NCBI RefSeq assembly: GCF_900187125.1
Contig: NZ_LT906468.1
Location: 744,001-808,000 of the forward strand
Length of the DNA stretch: 64,000 bases
Source of the DNA: Sphingobacterium mizutaii
GTDB lineage: Bacteria; Bacteroidota; Bacteroidia; Sphingobacteriales; Sphingobacteriaceae
Direction: 5' to 3'
The notes below the pieces were generated by a model. It was not told the origin of the DNA, did no database searches, and was given only the letters and a program-made list of their open reading frames with translations. Shown here piece after piece: positions 17,644 to 25,850 of this stretch (the first letter of the stretch is position 1; every line of letters begins with the position of its first letter). Made by a program: the position numbers and the translations under genes.

Positions 17644-17762
17644 ATGGATAGAATGCCGATGCCTGTGCGATGGGATTGGCCTTGGAATGCTTTCAATAGA
17701 TCATCCAATCAAAAGGGATGATCTATTGAAAGATATTCCCGACAACAAGGCATTCTATCCAT
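17644..17762. repeat. 119-nt nested palindrome
   Basis: An outer 14-bp perfect arm (ATGGATAGAATGCC at 17644-17657 with GGCATTCTATCCAT at 17749-17762) encloses an inner 17-bp perfect stem (17690-17706 with 17716-17732, arm CTTTCAATAGATCATCC, loop 9 nt). A further 11-bp hairpin (GTTACTTTTGG/CCAAAAGTAAC, 17812-17836) follows. A 108-codon open frame crosses all of this, but its sequence is dictated by the palindromes and I do not call it a gene. Confidence 0.75.
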
Positions 17763-17965
17763 GTGCGGGAGCTCGTGCGAAAAGCCACCTTAAATGGGCC
17801 AAAGCCTTTTGGTTACTTTTGGGCTCCAAAAGTAACAATGATTCTAAATCTTGTTTTTGTCTTAATTTAATGAAATTGCCCCATCGGGTTTGGAATATTT
17901 ACAGAAGAATCAATAGGGATTTATTTGCCTTTCCGGCATTATCATGCTATTGGGATTAGCATAAA

Positions 17966-18098
17966 AAAAGGCTTCGCCAAAAAAGACAGTTTGAATAGTT
18001 TTGCTGCGCAGGCGTGTAAAAATTAAACAACAGATTTTTGGGTATTCTCGCTAGCGTTGTTTCAATACTGACTGTCGATGTACAAGGCGAAACCTTTT
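17966..18098. repeat. 133-bp element with short terminal inverted repeats
   Basis: Ends AAAAGGCTTCGCC (17966-17978) and GGCGAAACCTTTT (18086-18098) are inverted repeats with one mismatch. Just inside them ACAGT (17986-17990) and ACTGT (18071-18075) are also inverted. The size and ends recall a MITE, but no clear target-site duplication is seen and no second copy was found in the window. It sits 17 bases beyond the stop of the IscA-type gene. Confidence 0.45.
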
Positions 18099-18115
18099 AA
18101 CGGCAATAGTTTTCT

Positions 18116-18469
18116 TTATGCAGAGAAGCTGCTTCCGCAGCCGCAGGTGCTGGATGCATTCGGATTATTAAAGGTGAATCCTCTCGCATCTAGACCGTTT
18201 TTAAAGTCAATCTCCATACCCGCTAAATATAGCCCATGAGCTTTGTTCATAAAGACGCGCATACCCTGAATATTATATTCAGTATCGCCATCTTTGATTT
18301 GGTCAAATCCCAAAATGTAGCTCATCCCTGAACAACCACCACCTTCTACGCCAATGCGCAATCCAAAATCAGCACCAATTTCTTGTTGGTCGATCAGTTT
18401 GTTAAGTTCGTTTAGTGCACCTTCGGTAAAAGTTACCGGAGCTACAGCTGTCAAATTATCTGAAGCCAT
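18116..18469 (-). CDS. HesB/IscA-family iron-sulfur carrier protein
   Basis: A 117-residue A-type iron-sulfur carrier. The three conserved cysteines are Cys46 (VEGGGCSGMSY) and Cys109/Cys111 (STCGCGSSF). Such proteins take clusters from a scaffold and pass them to target apoproteins. The ATG at 18469 is preferred over a frame extending to 18607, because MASDNLTAVAPVTFTEGALN is the normal start, it is preceded by AGAGGAAATTAAT on the coding strand, and a TATTTTTG promoter element lies inside the longer frame. No isc or suf genes are adjacent, so the exact system (ErpA-, IscA- or SufA-like) stays open. Confidence 0.93.
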   Translation of the reverse strand: MASDNLTAVAPVTFTEGALNELNKLIDQQEIGADFGLRIGVEGGGCSGMSYILGFDQIKDGDTEYNIQGMRVFMNKAHGLYLAGMEIDFKNGLDARGFTFNNPNASSTCGCGSSFSA

Positions 18470-18495
18470 ATTAATTTCCTCTGAATTTATAGCCA

Positions 18496-18503
18496 CAAAA
18501 ATA
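18496..18503 (-). promoter_or_regulatory. -7 promoter element of the IscA-type gene
   Basis: On the minus strand TATTTTTG fits TAnnTTTG, 27 bases before the ATG at 18469, with a purine-rich GAGGAAA between. It supports the shorter start of the gene. The -33 element is not obvious. Confidence 0.5.
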
Positions 18504-18775
18504 CATAATTTTCGGTTTCCTTTTAAATATGCAACCTGATTATGACAATCGGCAAACACAGAGCAGATTGCCAATGAAGGGCAATTGTCAGCGGGATAAT
18601 TGGCCATTTAACCAATTAGGGGGGCTAGGAAATAATATCGTAAACCTGTGGCCGTTTTAAGTAGGAGGGGTTCGACAGTCCTTTATTCAATTGAGAAAAA
18701 ACTTAACAAAATGGCAATCCTTAAAAATCATTGGAGAAATTTAGGTAATTATAAGTCCAATTCTTTGTAATTATC

Positions 18776-18783
18776 TATATTTG
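18776..18783 (+). promoter_or_regulatory. -7 promoter element of glyA
   Basis: TATATTTG matches TAnnTTTG and lies 45 bases before the glyA ATG, giving a leader of about 35-40 nt. The 358-bp divergent spacer between the IscA-type gene and glyA holds this and the opposite -7 element; I see no riboswitch in it. Confidence 0.55.
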
Positions 18784-18827
18784 CAACAAATTTGAAATTT
18801 TAATACCCCCCAATAAAAAATAGCAAT

Positions 18828-20099
18828 ATGGAAAGAGATCAATCCATTTTTAATCTAATTGCCGAGGAGCTAAAACGCCAAGAAGAAGGTATTGAGCTTA
18901 TCGCTTCAGAAAACTTTGTGAGCAAGCAGGTTATGGAAGCTGCTGGTTCTGTTTTGACCAATAAATATGCAGAAGGACTTCCAGGAAAACGTTATTACGG
19001 CGGTTGTGAAGTTGTGGATAAAATTGAAACAATTGCCCTCGACCGTGCAAAAGAATTATTTGGCGCTGAATGGGTGAACGTACAACCTCACTCTGGTGCA
19101 CAAGCTAATGCGGCCGTTTTCCTTGCCATCTTAAAACCTGGTGATAAAATCCTAGGATTCGATCTTAGCCATGGTGGTCACTTGACTCATGGTTCTCCAG
19201 CAAACTTCTCCGGTAAACTTTACCAACCATTGTTCTATGGTGTAAAAGAAGATACTGGTCTTATCGACTACGAACAATTAGAAGAAACTGCTCGTCGTGA
19301 AAAACCAAAAGTAATTATCTGTGGTGCGTCGGCTTATTCTCGTGACTGGGATTACGCGCGTATCCGTAAGGTAGCTGATGAAATCGGTGCACTAGTAGTA
19401 GCTGACGTTTCTCACCCTGCTGGTTTGATCGCTCGCGGATTATTGAACGATCCAATTCCTCACTGTCATATCGTAACAACCACTACCCACAAAACACTTC
19501 GTGGCCCTCGTGGTGGTATGATCATGGTCGGTAAGGATTTCGAAAACCCTTGGGGCATCAAAACGCCTAAAGGTGAAACCCGCACGATCACTCAATTATT
19601 AGACCTAGCGGTATTCCCTGGTACACAAGGTGGTCCTTTGGAGCATACTATTGCTGCAAAAGCGATTGCTTACGGTGAAGCCCTGTCTGATGATTACTTA
19701 ACATACATCAAACAAGTAAAAACAAATGCTGCTGCATTAGCGCAGTTCTTTGTAGAGAGAGATTATAAGATTATCTCTGGCGGTACTGACAACCATTTAA
19801 TGTTGGTAGACCTTAGAAATAAAGATATCTCTGGTAAAGATGCAGAAGCTGTTTTAGGATTAGCTGGTATCACAACCAACAAAAATATGGTTCCTTTCGA
19901 TTCTCGCTCACCATTCGTTACCTCAGGGGTTCGTTTCGGTACTGCAGCAATTACGACACGTGGAATCAAAGAAAACGAAATCATTCAAATCGGTGAGTTG
20001 ATCGACGAAGCATTGAACAACCGTTCAGACAATGCAGCACTAGATCGTATCCACGGAAAAGTAAAAGAAATGATGGCTCAATTTCCTTTGTATAAGTAA
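18828..20099 (+). CDS. glyA: Serine hydroxymethyltransferase
   Basis: A PLP-dependent enzyme converting serine and tetrahydrofolate to glycine and 5,10-methylene-THF, the main source of one-carbon units. The start ([28 protein letters not shown]) and the PLP-lysine block [13 protein letters not shown] are diagnostic; Lys222 is the Schiff-base residue. [22 protein letters not shown] and [10 protein letters not shown] are also present. At 423 aa it is full length. Own promoter and own terminator suggest a monocistronic gene, and its codon use looks more optimised than its neighbours', as expected for high expression. Confidence 0.98.
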   Translation: MERDQSIFNLIAEELKRQEEGIELIASENFVSKQVMEAAGSVLTNKYAEGLPGKRYYGGCEVVDKIETIALDRAKELFGAEWVNVQPHSGAQANAAVFLAILKPGDKILGFDLSHGGHLTHGSPANFSGKLYQPLFYGVKEDTGLIDYEQLEETARREKPKVIICGASAYSRDWDYARIRKVADEIGALVVADVSHPAGLIARGLLNDPIPHCHIVTTTTHKTLRGPRGGMIMVGKDFENPWGIKTPKGETRTITQLLDLAVFPGTQGGPLEHTIAAKAIAYGEALSDDYLTYIKQVKTNAAALAQFFVERDYKIISGGTDNHLMLVDLRNKDISGKDAEAVLGLAGITTNKNMVPFDSRSPFVTSGVRFGTAAITTRGIKENEIIQIGELIDEALNNRSDNAALDRIHGKVKEMMAQFPLYK

Positions 20100-20122
20100 T
20101 TGAGTAAAAAATAACATTCAGA

Positions 20123-20148
20123 TGGCTCTAAAGGATAACTTTGGAGCC
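20123..20148 (+). terminator. Terminator after glyA
   Basis: The stem TGGCTC/GAGCCA, extended by an inner AAAG/CTTT with a small bulge, is followed by TTTTTG. It begins 24 bases after the glyA stop. Confidence 0.75.
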
Positions 20149-20334
20149 ATTTTTGTTATTAGGATTTAATGTGAAGAAATGTTAAAATACCAATGCATTT
20201 TTTGATTAATCGGAAATTTTAATTCTCTTTGAACTAATAACATTAAACAAATCGCTTATCGAAACACTACTACGCTTAAACTAAAATATTACAAAGACAT
20301 AGAAAACTCTTACATCATTTGTGGAGGCATAATT

Positions 20335-20925
20335 ATGAAACTATTGAATAAGAAAAGTGACCAGGAACTGGTACAAGCGTATGTTAAAGGCGAAGAAAGA
20401 GCCTTGCAAGTACTATTAGAGCGTTATAAAACGAAAATCTATACCTCGATCTACCATCAGGTTAAAGATCAATACTTAGCTGAAGATATTTTCCAAGAGA
20501 CTTTTATCAAAGTGATCAATACCCTTAAAGCTGGTAGATACAATGATGAAGGTAAGTTCTTGCCTTGGGTCATGCGCATTGCCCATAACATGGTCATCGA
20601 CCATTTCAGGAAAGAGAAAAGAGCACCGAACGTAGTCAATAACGATGGTTTCGATATTTTTGAAATCCTGCAATTCTCGGACGATAGTGTTGAAATGAAG
20701 ATGGTAAAAGATCAACGAGATGTAGATCTTAAAAAAATCATCCAATTGCTTCCAGACGATCAAAAAGAAGTGTTGATCATGCGTCTATTCTGCGATATGA
20801 GTTTTAAAGATATTGCCGATATCACTGAAGTGAGCATCAATACGGCCTTGGGTAGGATGCGGTATGCCTTGAGCAACTTGAGGAAAATGATCGAAGAAAA
20901 CAACATGATGTTTCAATTAGGATAA
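20335..20925 (+). CDS. ECF-type RNA polymerase sigma factor
   Basis: A 196-residue sigma-70 family factor with region 2 (about residues 20-90: ERALQVLLERYKTKIYTSIYHQV, EDIFQETFIKVINTL, FLPWVMRIAHNMVIDHFRKEKR) and region 4 (about 130-185: LPDDQKEVLIMRLFCDMSFKDIADITEVSINTALGRMRYALSNLRK, a helix-turn-helix). No anti-sigma gene adjoins it, unlike SusCD/FecIR-type ECF factors; this resembles the conserved stand-alone ECF factor of Sphingobacteriales. GGAGG eight bases before the ATG is an unusually good Shine-Dalgarno for this phylum. Regulon unknown. Confidence 0.93.
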   Translation: MKLLNKKSDQELVQAYVKGEERALQVLLERYKTKIYTSIYHQVKDQYLAEDIFQETFIKVINTLKAGRYNDEGKFLPWVMRIAHNMVIDHFRKEKRAPNVVNNDGFDIFEILQFSDDSVEMKMVKDQRDVDLKKIIQLLPDDQKEVLIMRLFCDMSFKDIADITEVSINTALGRMRYALSNLRKMIEENNMMFQLG

Positions 20926-20947
20926 TAATAGGATCAAGATAAATTTC

Positions 20948-20978
20948 AAATAGGCCTGCAATTTTTGCAGGCCTATTT
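20948..20978 (+). terminator. Terminator after the sigma factor gene
   Basis: A 14-bp perfect stem (AAATAGGCCTGCAA with its complement), 3-base loop, followed by a T-run. Starts 23 bases after the stop codon. Confidence 0.92.
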
Positions 20979-20996
20979 TTTTGTCATGATGTCATG

Positions 20997-21065
20997 GATT
21001 CGGGCTTGACTTTATTCGAGACATATTCCGAATTTCAGCAATGTGTCTCGAATGAGACCCGAATC
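20997..21065. repeat. Nested palindrome in the spacer before the metallopeptidase gene
   Basis: The outer arms GATTCGGG (20997-21004) and CCCGAATC (21058-21065) enclose a 14-bp stem (21014-21027 with 21040-21053, arm ATTCGAGACATATT, one G-T pair). CTTGAC (21005) can also pair with GTCAAG (21068) in a competing, crossing arrangement. The rest of the 343-bp spacer is AT-rich and I see nothing else in it. Confidence 0.65.
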
Positions 21066-21268
21066 AGGTCAAGAAGAATCTTGCGGACTTTTGAAGATCG
21101 GAAATTCATTTTTATTTTAACTTTTGGGTAAGTTTTCTGTCACTTTGTCCTTTTTGTGTACATTTCGACTTGTTTTCGTGGTAATTTTTTATTTCTTTGT
21201 TGTAAAAGGTCTATTGGAATTAGATTTGATAGGTTAATAGAAAATAGAATAATAAGATATTATAAGAT

Positions 21269-21952
21269 ATGTATTGGATAATTTTTATCGGAATCATGGT
21301 AGTGAGCTGGATAGTTCAGTTTACTTTCAGAAATAAGTTCAAGAAATACTCGGAGATGCCACTGTCTTCAGGGCTTTCTGGAGCGGAGATAGCACAGAAG
21401 ATGCTAAATGAGAATGGAATCAGTGATGTACAGGTTATTTCTGTAGAAGGACAATTGACAGACCACTACAACCCTGCACACAGAACGGTTAACTTAAGTC
21501 CTGATGTTTATCATGGACGTTCGGTTGCAGCTGCTGCCGTTGCTGCCCACGAATGTGGCCACGCGGTTCAACATGCGACTGCCTATTCTTGGTTGCAGTT
21601 CCGTTCTGCTATGGTGCCAATTGTAAGTGTTGCCTCTAAGTTGACCACTTGGGTGCTGATGATCGGGGTAATTATGATGGCATTCTCTGGTAATGTGTAT
21701 GTGTTGGCCATTGGTGTTGCTGCGCTTGCGTTGACTACCTTGTTCAGCTTTGTCACCTTACCTGTGGAATTTGATGCTTCAAACCGCGCTTTGGCTTGGT
21801 TGAATGCTTCCAATATCACCCATAGCACCGAAGAGCATGATGGTGCAAAAGATGCATTGAAATGGGCTGCTATGACCTATGTGGTTGCTGCGCTTTCAGC
21901 TTTGGTTACATTATTGTACTACGCATCTCTATTGTTCGGTAGAAGAGACTAA
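21269..21952 (+). CDS. Neutral zinc metallopeptidase, YugP-like
   Basis: A 227-residue membrane-bound zinc metallopeptidase of the YugP type. An N-terminal helix (residues 3-18) is followed by a soluble part with AAVAAHECGHAVQHAT, giving the HExxH zinc site His94-Glu95-Cys96-Gly97-His98. Two central hydrophobic segments (about 128-170) and a C-terminal helix (about 203-220) follow. VNLSPDVYHGRSVAA just before the active site is typical of the family. The physiological substrate is unknown. It stands alone between two terminators. Confidence 0.9.
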   Translation: MYWIIFIGIMVVSWIVQFTFRNKFKKYSEMPLSSGLSGAEIAQKMLNENGISDVQVISVEGQLTDHYNPAHRTVNLSPDVYHGRSVAAAAVAAHECGHAVQHATAYSWLQFRSAMVPIVSVASKLTTWVLMIGVIMMAFSGNVYVLAIGVAALALTTLFSFVTLPVEFDASNRALAWLNASNITHSTEEHDGAKDALKWAAMTYVVAALSALVTLLYYASLLFGRRD

Positions 21953-21965
21953 GGTTTATTAAACC

Positions 21966-22011
21966 ATAACAAAGAAAGCCTTGATTGAAAAATCAGGGCT
22001 TTCTTTGTTAT
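21966..22011 (+). terminator. Terminator after the metallopeptidase gene
   Basis: A 21-bp stem (arm ATAACAAAGAAAGCCTTGATT, with one G-T/A-C irregularity) and GAAA tetraloop, starting 14 bases after the stop. Unusually long; transcripts from either side would fold the same way. Confidence 0.85.
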
Positions 22012-22161
22012 ATGTCCTTCTGATGAATAGCAATGATCTGGAAAAAAAAATCAAGAAAAATAATTCCTTACAGTTAAACTTTTTTCATAAATTTCAGTCA
22101 GTATCTCTAGTGAAACTTCCAGGAAAAGTTCCACTTAAAAACTAATTTAATTGCTAATCAT

Positions 22162-22791
22162 ATGAAAAAGTTGCTGTTTACTGTGCTGTGCATGTGTTTT
22201 ATTTTTGCAGGCTATGCGCAGAATGATGTTCTGACCTTGCGCGTGGATTCTGCTGGAAATACGATCTGGAAAAAGGAAGCCGAAATTTTTGAGATCCCAA
22301 CTTTAAAGTTAAATGCCAGCGGTAAATTTGTTTGGCAAAAGGCCTATGAGACCGATCTAAGTCCGGAAGAAGTTTTTATGCGGATAAATGCCACAGGCTA
22401 TATAAAGGACCATTTCCGAAATGGGAATCAATTCTCAGGCCGATTGGTGAATGTGACTCCAAATTACGAGAATGAAAGAAAATATGTGAGCACTAGGACA
22501 CAAAAATTAGAATTGTCCGTCATTAATGCTGGCTTTCTTTTAGAAGTGAAAGATGGTAAGTATGTCGTTACCCTTTCCAATATCATTCTCGAACGAGTAG
22601 CCGCCCATATCCAACAGACAAATTTAAATCCCAAGGGAGAGCTTTTTCCCATTGAAGGTTTGGCCTACCATAAAGGAAAGATAGGTCCTATGTTTTTGAA
22701 GTCTTATGGCGTGATTATCGATGATTCCTTTGATCAAGTGTTCCGTGATCTTTCTACTCAATTGAAGGATGCAAAGGCAAATGTGGAGTAA
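22162..22791 (+). CDS. Secreted protein of unknown function
   Basis: A 209-residue protein with a clear signal peptide (residues 1-20, ending AGYAQ). The mature part has a strand-rich middle (LSPEEVFMRINATGYIKDHF; SRTQKLELSVINAGFLLEVKDGKYVVTLSNI) that loosely recalls the DUF4468 / TBP-like fold of small Bacteroidota periplasmic proteins, but I cannot confirm this. No cysteine lipobox. It stands alone, and its flanks are repeat DNA on the downstream side. A real gene judging by the signal peptide and codon use. Function not assigned. Confidence 0.8.
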   Translation: MKKLLFTVLCMCFIFAGYAQNDVLTLRVDSAGNTIWKKEAEIFEIPTLKLNASGKFVWQKAYETDLSPEEVFMRINATGYIKDHFRNGNQFSGRLVNVTPNYENERKYVSTRTQKLELSVINAGFLLEVKDGKYVVTLSNIILERVAAHIQQTNLNPKGELFPIEGLAYHKGKIGPMFLKSYGVIIDDSFDQVFRDLSTQLKDAKANVE

Positions 22792-22830
22792 GGGGAGGTA
22801 GACATTAGACATAAGAATAAGGGATTTAGA

Positions 22831-23070
22831 GCCAGGGATGGGATTCGATTCCGCTCAGCCATCGAGTATCAGCGGAGTCGAGGTGTTCCCCGGAGTCGAG
22901 ACCCGGCACAGGATTATCGTTGGTATTACATTCAACAATAAATTCACCAAAATTCGTAGGGGCGTATCGCATACGCCCGCCGCATGCATTTGAACCAGGA
23001 TTGGATTCGACTGCGCTCACCCAACGAGGATTCGAGGATGGGCCAAGATCAGTCACCAGTTAGACCAAGA
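22831..23070 (-). repeat. 45-bp-family dispersed repeat, locus D, with GGGGCGTATC palindrome
   Basis: Degenerate and rearranged members of the family: GAACCAGGATTGGATTCGAC, GAGGATGGGCCAAGATC and TTAGACCAAGATT toward the right; GAGTCGAGACCCGGCACAGGAT, shared with locus C, toward the left. In the middle lies GGGGCGTATCGCATACGCCC (22959-22978), a palindrome also found at locus F. The remainder of the 516-bp spacer before ffh is AT-rich and shows no other feature. Confidence 0.75.
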
Positions 23071-23307
23071 TTATTATTCCGATGGAGCGGTGTCGTTAGG
23101 GAGAGCTTGGGGTACGGAAGATGCATCCTGTGCTTAGGTATTCTTATTCTCTTTTTACTTGAAAAATAAGGGATATTGAAGGCAAAATCTTAAATTAAAA
23201 AAGCAAAAAGCTATATTTGTAGGATTAAGTCAAATCAGGTTTATGCCTCAAGTTTTCAGTTTAAAACTGTTAACGGAACAAAGTATTGATTTTTAGAAAG
23301 TTAAAAG

Positions 23308-24651
23308 ATGTTTTCAAATCTACAGGATAAATTAGACAGGGCCTTTAAGGTATTAAAGGGGCAAGGGAATATTACAGAGATCAACGTTGCGGAGACCATG
23401 AAAGAAATTCGCAAGGCATTATTGGATGCCGATGTGAATTACAAGACTGCCAAAACGTTTACCGATGACGTAAAGCAAAAAGCTTTAGGTGAGAATGTAT
23501 TGACCAGTATCTCTCCAGGTCAGTTGTTGACCAAGATCATGAACGATGAGCTTACGGAGTTGATGGGCGGTACGGTAACCGAGCTTGAAATTACGAAGAA
23601 CCCAACTATTATCCTGATTGCCGGTTTGAACGGTGCTGGTAAAACAACCTTCTCTGGTAAGCTTGCCAACTTCCTAAAAGCATCTAAGGGCAAAAAACCT
23701 TTATTGGTTGCGGGTGACGTTTATCGTCCTGCGGCGATCGATCAATTGGAGGTATTGGGACAACAAGTTGGGGTTCCAGTTTATGTTGATCGTGAATCAA
23801 CAGATCCAATCGGAATCGCTGTTGCCGGTGTTGAAGAAGCGAAACGCAATGGTCAAAATGTGGTTATCATCGATACTGCAGGTCGTTTGGCGATTGATGA
23901 AGCTTTGATGAAAGAGATCACCGCAGTTAAGGATGCAACTCAGCCACATGAGATCTTGTTCGTTGTGGATTCCATGACGGGTCAAGATGCGGTGAATACA
24001 GCGAAAGCTTTCAACGACCGTTTAGACTTCACCGGTGTGGTATTGACCAAATTAGATGGTGATACCCGTGGTGGTGCTGCTCTTTCCATTAAATCTGTGG
24101 TAAACAAACCGATCAAGTTTATCGGTACCGGCGAGAAAATGGAAGCATTGGATGTTTTCCACCCTGATCGTATGGCTTCCCGTATCTTAGGTATGGGTGA
24201 CGTGGTTTCCTTGGTAGAGCGTGCTCAACAACAATTTGACGAGAAACAAGCAGCGGAACTTCAAAAGAAAATCCGTAAAAATAAATTTGATTTCAACGAC
24301 TTCAAATCCCAGATCCAACAGATCAAGAAAATGGGTAATATGAAGGATTTGATGGGAATGATTCCGGGGGTAGGTAAAGCGATCAAGGATGTTGAGATCG
24401 ATGATGATGCATTCAAACCGATTGAAGCCATTATTGATTCCATGACTCCATTTGAACGTGAGAATCCTGATGCAATCGATCCTAAGAGAAGAAACAGAAT
24501 TGCGAAAGGATCTGGAACGAGCCTTGATGAGGTAAACAAACTGATGAAGCAGTTCTCGGATATGCGTAAAGTAATGAAACAGATGTCTAATCCTGGTATG
24601 GCTGCTAAGATGATGCGCAATATGCCAAAGATGCCTGGAAAACCATTCTAG
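23308..24651 (+). CDS. ffh: Signal recognition particle protein Ffh
   Basis: The SRP54-type GTPase that binds signal sequences and SRP RNA and delivers ribosomes to FtsY at the membrane. Order: N domain (about 1-90), G domain with P-loop GLNGAGKTT (near 107-115), DTAGRLAID, and TKLDGDTRGGA, and the methionine-rich M domain (about 300-447) with MKDLMGMIPGVGK, SGTSLDEVNKLMKQFSDMRK and MKQMSNPGMAAKMMRN. 447 aa is the usual length. It is flanked on both sides by repeat islands and ends in its own terminator. Confidence 0.98.
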   Translation: MFSNLQDKLDRAFKVLKGQGNITEINVAETMKEIRKALLDADVNYKTAKTFTDDVKQKALGENVLTSISPGQLLTKIMNDELTELMGGTVTELEITKNPTIILIAGLNGAGKTTFSGKLANFLKASKGKKPLLVAGDVYRPAAIDQLEVLGQQVGVPVYVDRESTDPIGIAVAGVEEAKRNGQNVVIIDTAGRLAIDEALMKEITAVKDATQPHEILFVVDSMTGQDAVNTAKAFNDRLDFTGVVLTKLDGDTRGGAALSIKSVVNKPIKFIGTGEKMEALDVFHPDRMASRILGMGDVVSLVERAQQQFDEKQAAELQKKIRKNKFDFNDFKSQIQQIKKMGNMKDLMGMIPGVGKAIKDVEIDDDAFKPIEAIIDSMTPFERENPDAIDPKRRNRIAKGSGTSLDEVNKLMKQFSDMRKVMKQMSNPGMAAKMMRNMPKMPGKPF

Positions 24652-24670
24652 GCTCAATAAAAGATATAGA

Positions 24671-24700
24671 AAGAGGTTGCAGATTGTTTTGCAACCTCTT
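24671..24700 (+). terminator. Terminator after ffh
   Basis: The stem AAGAGGTTGC/GCAACCTCTT with a 10-base loop, followed by eight T. Begins 20 bases after the stop. Confidence 0.92.
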
Positions 24701-24754
24701 TTTTTTGTGGGGAAAAGTGGGAGTGGGATTGAGGATTGATGTTTGTTTAAATTG

Positions 24755-25035
24755 TGAACCCCTGGAAGGGGTGACATCTTTGTAGATCCAAGGGGTTCTT
24801 CATGGAGAATCCACAGCGTGGGTGAAATATTTTTCTATACCCTTTTCTTGTCACCCTGAGGGCCTGCCCGAAGGGTCTCGGAATGTTCCACAATCATTTG
24901 AAATGGTTTTCTCATCTTACGATTTCGAAATGACAAAATCTTCCTAAAAAAAACAAAAATAGATTCTTCGCTACGCTCTGATCTCTCTCAGGAGACTTCC
25001 AATTCTGAACGATTAGTGAAGCATCTGTACAATTA
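24755..25035 (+). repeat. Composite intergenic repeat, copy 1
   Basis: Modules in order: AACCCCTGGAAGGGGTGACA, CAGCGTGGGTGAAATATTTTT, CACCCTGAGGG...CCCGAAGGGTCTCGGAA (palindromic), TTTCTCATCTTACGATTTCG, AAAATAGATTCTTCGCTACG, and TTCCAATTCTGAACGATTAG. From CGTGGGTGA onward the same series recurs about 377 bp downstream (25195-25411), and a shortened version lies at 33040-33230. No open frame or transposase. Confidence 0.85.
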
Positions 25036-25056
25036 TTCTCCTGTAAATAATGTCAT

Positions 25057-25075
25057 CCTTAACCGAAGGTTAAGG
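25057..25075. repeat. 8-bp hairpin with GAA loop
   Basis: CCTTAACCGAAGGTTAAGG, preceded by TGTCAT. This has the same frame (8-bp arm, GAA or TTC loop, near a TGTCATC/GATGACA context) as hairpins at 17311-17329, 25432-25450 and 61225-61243, but with different paired bases. Confidence 0.7.
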
Positions 25076-25194
25076 AACTGTACGGCAGTTCAAAAAATGA
25101 TTTTTTTATTTTTGGATGTTTGCATTTTCCCGAGATTCTTCCTTCGTCAGAATGACACCGGGAAAAACTTATTTTTTGCGATGAACTGCCCCAT

Positions 25195-25411
25195 CGTGGG
25201 TGACACATTTTTCTATTCCCTTTTCGTGTCACCCTGAGGGCACCGCCGAAGGGTCTCGGAACTATCCTTTCTTTGAAATAGTTTTCTCATCTTACGATTT
25301 CGATGACAAAATCTTCCTAAAAAAACAAAAATAGATTTTTCGCTGCGCTCTGAATCCTTCCCAAACGCAATTCCAATTCTGAACGATTAGTGAAGAATCT
25401 GTACGTAAATG
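25195..25411 (+). repeat. Composite intergenic repeat, copy 2
   Basis: A diverged direct repeat of 24818-25030: CGTGGGTGACACATTTTTCT, CACCCTGAGGGCACCGCCGA, TTTTCTCATCTTACGATTTC, AAAATAGATTTTTCGCTGCG, and TTCCAATTCTGAACGATTAG in the same order. Its right half is shared with the 200-bp inverted repeat copy 2. Confidence 0.85.
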
Positions 25412-25527
25412 CCCCGTAACGATCTTGTCATCATCCATCGAAGATGGATGACCTGTTCGCCAAGACCAATGAAGACCTGTTCGCCAATACCAATATGGAT
25501 TGAATAGTTCCGGGATCCTTCCTGCGT
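25328..25527 (-). repeat. 200-bp inverted repeat, copy 2
   Basis: The reverse complement of copy 1 at 17234-17435, with roughly a dozen differences over 200 bases by eye. The central hairpin (25432-25450) reads CATCCATCGAAGATGGATG on the plus strand here too, so relative to the inverted flanks it has been flipped. Confidence 0.9.
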
Positions 25528-25587
25528 CAGGAAGACAAGGGAAATGGAAAAATAAATATATAGGTGATAGGCATTCCGCCAATAATC

Positions 25588-25740
25588 TTGGCCCGTCCTC
25601 CTATCCCGGTTGGCGAGCGGAGCCGAGCCACATCCTGGTTCATTCCCCGTTCTTGGCCCATCCTCTAATCCTTAGCATCTTGGTTCAAATCAAAATCTTG
25701 GTCCATCCTCTCATCCTTGCCATCCTGGTTCAAAAGAAAA
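25588..25740 (+). repeat. 45-bp-family dispersed repeat, locus E
   Basis: CATCYTGGTTCA begins at 25631, 25676 and 25721, exactly 45 bp apart, alternating with TCTTGGYCCATCCTCTMATCC modules. The first unit is preceded by GGTTGGCGAGCGGAGCCGAG, similar to GTGGGTGAGCGGAGTCGA in locus G. The spacer from here to nuoA holds only AT-rich sequence and the nuoA promoter element. Confidence 0.85.
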
Positions 25741-25838
25741 GGATCGATATTTTGAATAATGGGGGGCTATTTTGTAAATTAGTGTACATTGATTAGCCAA
25801 GAAAGCTAAAATCCTATAAAACGAATTGAATTAATTGT

Positions 25839-25846
25839 TAATTTTG
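25839..25846 (+). promoter_or_regulatory. -7 promoter element of nuoA
   Basis: TAATTTTG fits TAnnTTTG and ends only four bases before the nuoA ATG. If it is the promoter, the mRNA would be leaderless or nearly so. No clear -33 element at standard spacing. Confidence 0.45.
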
Positions 25847-25850
25847 CAAC

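Noticed and set aside
17633..17959. A 108-codon open frame in the repeat island
   Set aside because: Its sequence is imposed by a nested palindrome and a further hairpin, it has no recognisable domain, no ribosome site, and sits in repeat DNA. It is probably not translated.
18470..18607. Longer start for the IscA-type gene
   Set aside because: The 46 extra residues are not typical of the family, and a TATTTTTG promoter element lies within that stretch.
24187..24777. Long antisense frame (196 codons) opposite ffh
   Set aside because: It is a shadow of the highly biased ffh coding frame; it has no family features and runs into the terminator.
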